From Nocardioides gansuensis (GTDB lineage Bacteria; Actinomycetota; Actinomycetes; Propionibacteriales; Nocardioidaceae): a stretch of DNA of 64,000 nucleotides. Shown one piece after another: positions 60,229-64,000 of this stretch. Position numbers and translations under genes: made by a program. The DNA is taken from NCBI RefSeq assembly GCF_003076135.1, contig NZ_QDGZ01000002.1:372001-436000 (forward strand), given 5' to 3'. Position 1 is the stretch's first letter. Every line of letters starts with the position of its first letter. The notes under the pieces are model-generated. The model ran no database searches. It was given only the letters and a program-made list of their open reading frames with translations, and was not told the origin of the DNA.

Positions 60229-60684
60229 ATGACGAAGCCTGACGTGGAGGACCTCGACCGGCACATCCTGTCGCTGCTCGCCTCGGACGGGCGGATGTCC
60301 TACACCGACCTCGGCAAGGCGACGGGCCTCTCGACCTCTGCGGTGCACCAGAGAGTCAAGCGGCTCGAGCAGCGCGGCCTGATCCAGGGCTACGGCGCGA
60401 CGATCGATCACGAGCAGGTGGGTCTGCCGCTGACGGCGTTCATCTCGATCACGCCGATCGACCCCGCCGCGCCCGACGACTACCCGGAGAAGGTCAAGGA
60501 CATCCCGGAGATCGAGTCGTGCTGGTCGGTCGCGGGGGAGGAGTCCTACATCCTCAAGATCCGGGTCCCGACGCCCCGCGACCTCGAGGACCTGCTGGCC
60601 CGGATCCGGATGGCGGCGAACGTGTCGACGCGCACCACGATCGTGCTCTCCACGCCGTTCGAGAACCGCCCCGTCACCGGCTGA
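60229..60684 (+). CDS. Lrp/AsnC family transcriptional regulator
   Basis: 151 residues. An N-terminal AsnC helix-turn-helix (LDRHILSLLASDGRMSYTDLGKATGLSTSAVHQRVKRLEQRGLI) is followed by the RAM effector domain (LTAFISITPID to STRTTIVLSTPFE). It binds amino acids and forms octamers. The target genes are unknown; it stands alone behind its own promoter. Confidence 0.93.
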   Translation: MTKPDVEDLDRHILSLLASDGRMSYTDLGKATGLSTSAVHQRVKRLEQRGLIQGYGATIDHEQVGLPLTAFISITPIDPAAPDDYPEKVKDIPEIESCWSVAGEESYILKIRVPTPRDLEDLLARIRMAANVSTRTTIVLSTPFENRPVTG

Positions 60685-60693
60685 CGCAGGCAG

Positions 60694-60717
60694 CACTACA
60701 GGCGTAGTGTTCTTGGG
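60694..60717 (+). promoter_or_regulatory. Operator and -10 box of the TetR gene
   Basis: CACTAC-AGGC-GTAGTG (60694-60709) is a perfect inverted repeat overlapping the -10 TAGTGT (60705-60710), 7 nt before GTG 60718. The position predicts autorepression. Confidence 0.65.
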
Positions 60718-61287
60718 GTGACGGACCGCCGCACCCTTCTGCTCGACAGGGCCCTCGACCTCGTCGGCACGGACGGGATGCGCGGGCTCACCCATCGGGC
60801 GGTGGACGCCGCGGCCGGGGTCCCGCCCGGGTCCACGTCCAACCACTTCCGCACACGCGAGGCCCTCCTCGCCGGTCTGGTGGGGCGCTTCGTCGAGCGC
60901 GAGCGGGCGAGCGCCGAAGCCGCCCTGGAGGCGCCGGTGCGCGACCGGCGCGACCTGGTCGCGATGTTCGCGTCCTTTGCGCGCGCGGCGACGGGGGAGG
61001 AGCGGGCCGCCACCCTCGCCCGCTACGCGCTCCTCGTCGAGACGGCCCAGCGGCCCGAGCTCCGCGACACGCTCCTCGGGGCAGGCGCACAGGTCAACGC
61101 CTGGGCAGCCGACCTCCTCCGCGCAGCCGGATCCCGTCACCCCGAGCGAGACACCGACATCGTCGCCAACTTCGTCACCGGGCTGGTGCTCCACGAGCTT
61201 GCCATGCCCGACCCCGGCTTCGACCCGGCCGCACGCCTGGCCGCCTTGCTCGACACCTTCGAATGGATCCCTCAGGAGGACCGATGA
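60718..61287 (+). CDS. TetR family transcriptional regulator
   Basis: 189 residues. The N-terminal TetR HTH shows LLDRALDLVGTDGMRGLTHRAVDAAAGVPPGSTSNHF (residues 8-44). The C-terminal ligand domain is all-helical. The leaderless GTG 60718 sits beside a palindromic operator, so it probably represses itself and the downstream gene, whose ATG overlaps this gene's stop (ATGA). Confidence 0.93.
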   Translation: MTDRRTLLLDRALDLVGTDGMRGLTHRAVDAAAGVPPGSTSNHFRTREALLAGLVGRFVERERASAEAALEAPVRDRRDLVAMFASFARAATGEERAATLARYALLVETAQRPELRDTLLGAGAQVNAWAADLLRAAGSRHPERDTDIVANFVTGLVLHELAMPDPGFDPAARLAALLDTFEWIPQEDR

Positions 61288-61955
61288 CCCCCGCCGTCGC
61301 CGACCTGGTCCGCGCCGAACGCCTCGCGTTCATCGACACGCTCGAGTCGCTCTCGGCCGAGCAGTGGCTTGCCCCCTCCCTGTGCGACGCGTGGCGGGTG
61401 CTCGACGTCGCCGCGCACGTCGCCTGGGCCCCTGTCCTGCGTCCCCTGCCTGCGACGGGGCGACTCGTCCGCAACGGCTTCTCGATGAACCGGATGATCG
61501 CCAGCTCCGCCGTCGAGTGGTCGAGGCGCGGCCGGAGGGCGATCCTCGAGCAGTTGCGGGACAACGCCGAGTCCGGCGCCAGGCCCGTGGGCATGCCGGT
61601 GGTCGCGGCGCTCGCCGACGCGGTCGTCCACGGCCTCGACGTACGCCGCCCGCTCGGGATCGCCCACGACCCACCGGAGGGCGCCCTCGAGCCGTTGGCC
61701 AGGTCCGCCCTCGCCATCCCCTGGCCGATGAACACCGTGATCGGCGGCAGCGCCCGCAAGCGGGTCGCCGGCATCACGCTGGTCGCCACGGACGCCGAAT
61801 GGCGGCACGGGACCGGGCCCGAGGTGCGCGCGTCGACGGAGGCGATCCTGTTGCTGCTCCACGGCAGGGGCCGAGCTCTGACGCCGGCTGAGCTGACCGG
61901 GGAGGGCGCTGAGCGCCTACATGCCGCCGACGGGAGCGGCTCGGCGGTCGAGTAG
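61284..61955 (+). CDS. Maleylpyruvate-isomerase-fold (mycothiol-dependent, DinB-like) protein
   Basis: 223 residues. An N-terminal DinB/MDMPI four-helix domain (VRAERLAFIDTLESLSAEQWLAPSLCDAWRVLDVAAHVAW, with the metal-type His in AAHVAW) and VVHGLDVRRPLG later follow the MDMPI plan. The small C-terminal domain has GPEVRASTEAILLLLHGR. Mycothiol-dependent activity is plausible since mshC is present. ATG 61284 has AGGAGGA 4 nt upstream. The last 11 codons and the stop lie inside a tandem repeat, so the native C-terminus may have been extended. Confidence 0.88.
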   Translation: MTPAVADLVRAERLAFIDTLESLSAEQWLAPSLCDAWRVLDVAAHVAWAPVLRPLPATGRLVRNGFSMNRMIASSAVEWSRRGRRAILEQLRDNAESGARPVGMPVVAALADAVVHGLDVRRPLGIAHDPPEGALEPLARSALAIPWPMNTVIGGSARKRVAGITLVATDAEWRHGTGPEVRASTEAILLLLHGRGRALTPAELTGEGAERLHAADGSGSAVE

Positions 61956-61997
61956 CCGCCGACGGGAACGGCTCGGCGGTCGAGTAGCCGCCGAGGG
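61923..61997. repeat. Tandem 32-bp repeat (2.3 copies) of dispersed type
   Basis: Unit GCCGCCGACGGGARCGGCTC plus GGCGGTCGAGTA occurs at 61923-61954 and 61955-61986, with one base difference. A partial third unit (GCCGCCGAGGG) follows. The unit contains its own dyads (CGGCTCGGCGG / CCGCCG). The first unit supplies the end of the upstream gene. Confidence 0.75.
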
Positions 61998-62188
61998 ACG
62001 AGGGTGCCCACGGGCCACCGCTACCGCACCCGACCACCCGCGGTCGCGACCATCCACCGAAGACCCGCCCTCACCATCGACTACATCCTCGTCAGCTGAG
62101 GCACTCCGTAGGTGTTGCTCGCTCATGCCGAGGACCTGGTCCGGGGGAGTACGGTGCCCCGGACAGAAACAGCACAGGGGGAGCAGCC

Positions 62189-62576
62189 ATGTCCGAGGAC
62201 AGCGTCACCGATCACGCGCAGCAAGAGGCGAACGGGGGAAGGGAGTCGGGCTTCTTCACGCCCGCCGTCTGTGCATGCGGCGTTCACCCTTGCGATCGCG
62301 GCCCTAGTGGGGGACAGCCCGCTCACGGTTGGTTTGATCGCCCTGCTCGGATCGGCGCTCGGGTCCAGCTGGACGACCTTCCACGGAGGCTGGGGCGCGG
62401 CGACCGCGCTGGAGGCCCTCCTGGCACTGCTGCTGGCCTGGCGAGGCCTGGCTGGATCGGGCGGTTGGGAGTCCGTCCTCGCACGGGCGGCCATCCTGAT
62501 CTGTGTCGTCGCGCTCGTGGGTGCATTGCTCACTGTCATGGCGGCTCAGGTCGACCAGCCGGGCGACGGGTTCTGA
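62189..62576 (+). pseudogene. Small three-helix membrane protein gene with a frameshift
   Basis: ATG 62189 with GGGGGAG upstream starts a hydrophilic N-terminus (MSEDSVTDHAQQEANGGRES...). After about 25 codons the hydrophobic continuation is in another frame: AAFTLAIAALVGD, VGLIALLGSALGSSW, LEALLALLLAWRGL and AAILICVVALVGALLTVMA, stop 62576. A one-base insertion, or a sequencing error, would explain this. Alternatively GTG 62271 starts an intact 101-codon ORF, but it has no ribosome-binding site. Family unknown. Confidence 0.5.
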
Positions 62577-62606
62577 TCGCCTGGCCACGCCAGACGGCCG
62601 CTCCGC

Positions 62607-64000
62607 TCAGCCGCAGGTGTCCCGGGAGTCGCTCGGCGACGTCTGGCTGAGATGCCGTGCGGTGTTGACCAGCCCGACCAGGCTGAACGCCTGCGGCGTG
62701 TTGCCCAGCTGATGGCCTGTTCGCGCGTCGTACTCCTCGGACAGCATCCCGACGTCGTTGCGCAAGGCAAGCAGCCGCTCGAAGAGCTCCTCGGCCCGAT
62801 CGCGCTCCCCGATGCCGTGCAGCGCATCGACGAGCCAGAAGCTACAGGCGAGGAAGGCCGCCTCGTCGCCGGGCAGGCCGTCCGGGCCCCCGTCGGCCTG
62901 GGTGTCGTAGCGGCGCACGAGGCCGTCGTGGTCGAGCTCGCGGGCGACGGCCTCGACCGTCCCGACGACGCGGGGGTCGTCCCACGGGAGGAAGCCGACG
63001 CGCGGAATCAGCAGCAGCGCAGCGTCGAGGCCTTGGGAGCCGTAGAACTGGGTGAAGGTGTTGCGTCGCGGGTCGTAGCCCTTCTCGCAGACGTCGGCGT
63101 GGATGCGGTCGGCGAGCTCACGCCAGGCAGCGGCGTCGCCGGTCAGCCCGTGCTTCTCGACCGTGCGGACGGCTCGGTCGAGACCGGCCCACGCCATCAC
63201 CTTCGAGTGCACGAACTGCCGCCGCGGTCCCCGCATCTCCCAGAGCCCGTTGTCGGGCTCGTGCCAGTGGTCGGTGAGCCAGTCGATGAGTGCGCGCTGC
63301 AGGTCCCAGGCCGGCTCGAGGGTCTGGAGCCCTGCCTCGCGGCCGAGGTGGAGGCCGTCGAGCGCCTCGCCCCAGACGTCGAGCTGGTGCTGGTCGGCAG
63401 CTGCGTTGCCGATGCGCACCGGCCTCGAGCCGGCGTAGCCGTCGAGCCAGTCCAGGGTCATCTCGGGCAGCCGCTGGGTGCCGTCGAGGCCATACATGAT
63501 CTGGAGCTTCGCCGGGTCGCCGGCGACCGCGCGCACCAGCCACTCCCGCCAGGCCTGTGCCTCCCCGGTGAAACCGGTGCCGATCAGGGCCTGCAGCGTG
63601 AAGGTCGCGTCCCGCACCCAGCAGTAGCGGTAGTCCCAGTTGCGGACCCCGCCGACCTCCTCGGGCAGCGAGGTGGTCGCAGCCGCCACGATCCCTCCCG
63701 TCGGCGCGAAGGTCAGGGCCTTGAGCAACAACAGCGACCGGCGCACCTCGGCCTGCCAGCGGCCGACGTAGGTGCAGCCCGCCATCCACTCCTGCCAGAA
63801 CTCCCGTGTCTCCTTGAGCGCCTGCACCGGCTGCACCGCGTCGGGCCTGGACAGGTGCGAGAGCCGGTGGGTGAGCACGAAGGCGACCCGTTCGCCTGCG
63901 GCGACGGCGAACGACGACAACAGGGCGCCGTCCTCGTGACGCATCGGCACGTCGGCGCGGATCCACGCCGCGTCCGGTCCCGCGATCGCCGAGACCTGAT
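62607..64000 (-). CDS. GH15-family glycoside hydrolase (glucoamylase/trehalase type), 5' end beyond the window
   Basis: At least 464 residues are inside the window; the frame is open to base 64000, so the N-terminus is outside. The (alpha/alpha)6 barrel shows VGGVRNWDYRYCWVRDATF, GNAAADQHQLDVWGEALD and a late GNTPQAFSLVGLVNTA, the GH15 core of mycobacterial trehalase-like proteins. It would hydrolyse alpha-glucosidic bonds in trehalose or malto-oligosaccharides. The upstream readable residues (SAIAGPDAAWIRADVPM) belong to the N-terminal beta domain. The product can be cytoplasmic; no signal is visible. Confidence 0.9.
   Translation of the reverse strand, partial: QVSAIAGPDAAWIRADVPMRHEDGALLSSFAVAAGERVAFVLTHRLSHLSRPDAVQPVQALKETREFWQEWMAGCTYVGRWQAEVRRSLLLLKALTFAPTGGIVAAATTSLPEEVGGVRNWDYRYCWVRDATFTLQALIGTGFTGEAQAWREWLVRAVAGDPAKLQIMYGLDGTQRLPEMTLDWLDGYAGSRPVRIGNAAADQHQLDVWGEALDGLHLGREAGLQTLEPAWDLQRALIDWLTDHWHEPDNGLWEMRGPRRQFVHSKVMAWAGLDRAVRTVEKHGLTGDAAAWRELADRIHADVCEKGYDPRRNTFTQFYGSQGLDAALLLIPRVGFLPWDDPRVVGTVEAVARELDHDGLVRRYDTQADGGPDGLPGDEAAFLACSFWLVDALHGIGERDRAEELFERLLALRNDVGMLSEEYDARTGHQLGNTPQAFSLVGLVNTARHLSQTSPSDSRDTCG

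Overview
The window is a gene-dense stretch (no gene-free gap over 300 bp) of a very GC-rich actinobacterial chromosome. A mycothiol gene (mshC), a complete Pup-proteasome locus, GuaB1, DUF3090/SCO1664-family genes, many leaderless promoters and dispersed intergenic repeats point to Nocardioidaceae, most likely Nocardioides or a close relative. The genus is inferred from gene content and style, not from a database search.

Layout. 0-15.3 kb is housekeeping and metabolism: an edge-truncated secreted CAP-like protein, an EF-G2-type GTPase, a PEBP protein, bifunctional siroheme synthase, a TrmH/SpoU rRNA methyltransferase, peptide deformylase, a pair of acyl-CoA dehydrogenases behind a 17-bp palindromic operator, a YiaA-like protein, a PLP decarboxylase, GuaB1, an ABC-2 exporter pair and a stand-alone LysR effector domain. 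15.3-18.0 kb is the one clearly accessory island. It has a truncated ORF coupled to a family of tandem paralogues (two intact, one frameshifted, one truncated and frameshifted, one degenerate trace) interrupted by a broken DUF4241-like gene. It looks like a decaying, recombining immunity-gene array. 18.0-31 kb holds Hsp20, tRNA-Leu, an M20 peptidase, cytochrome bd oxidase (cydAB), an aldo/keto reductase with DUF5703, UppP, MFS and CorA transporters, a phosphoglycerate-mutase-like phosphatase, DUF3090, SCO1664, MshC and a PAC2-family protein. MetH, a HAD hydrolase and a RecB-like nuclease follow.

36.7-59.6 kb is the conserved actinobacterial proteasome neighbourhood in the same gene order as Mycobacterium tuberculosis: site-2 protease, TrmI, Mpa/ARC, (a new 24-codon membrane ORF), Dop, Pup, PrcB, PrcA, PafA, FKBP, PafB, PafC, TatA, TatC, HelY and a 5'-3' exonuclease. 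Insertions are a Rieske/FAD oxidoreductase, an S9 peptidase, a diacylglycerol kinase and a quinone oxidoreductase. Pup already ends in Glu, so it needs no deamidation. PrcA carries an unusual proline-rich C-terminal tail of about 125 residues. The genes form one protein-quality system: Pup is attached by PafA, removed by Dop, unfolded by Mpa and degraded by PrcBA. PafBC is the neighbouring DNA-damage regulator.

59.6-64 kb contains a truncated haemoglobin, Lrp and TetR regulators, a mycothiol-dependent-isomerase-fold protein whose end lies in a tandem repeat, a frameshifted small membrane gene and an edge-truncated GH15 glucoamylase/trehalase.

At least 23 genes start 6-8 nt after a TANNNT hexamer with no Shine-Dalgarno sequence, so leaderless transcription dominates here. 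Internal operon genes instead use ATGA/GTGA overlaps or GGAGG-type sites.
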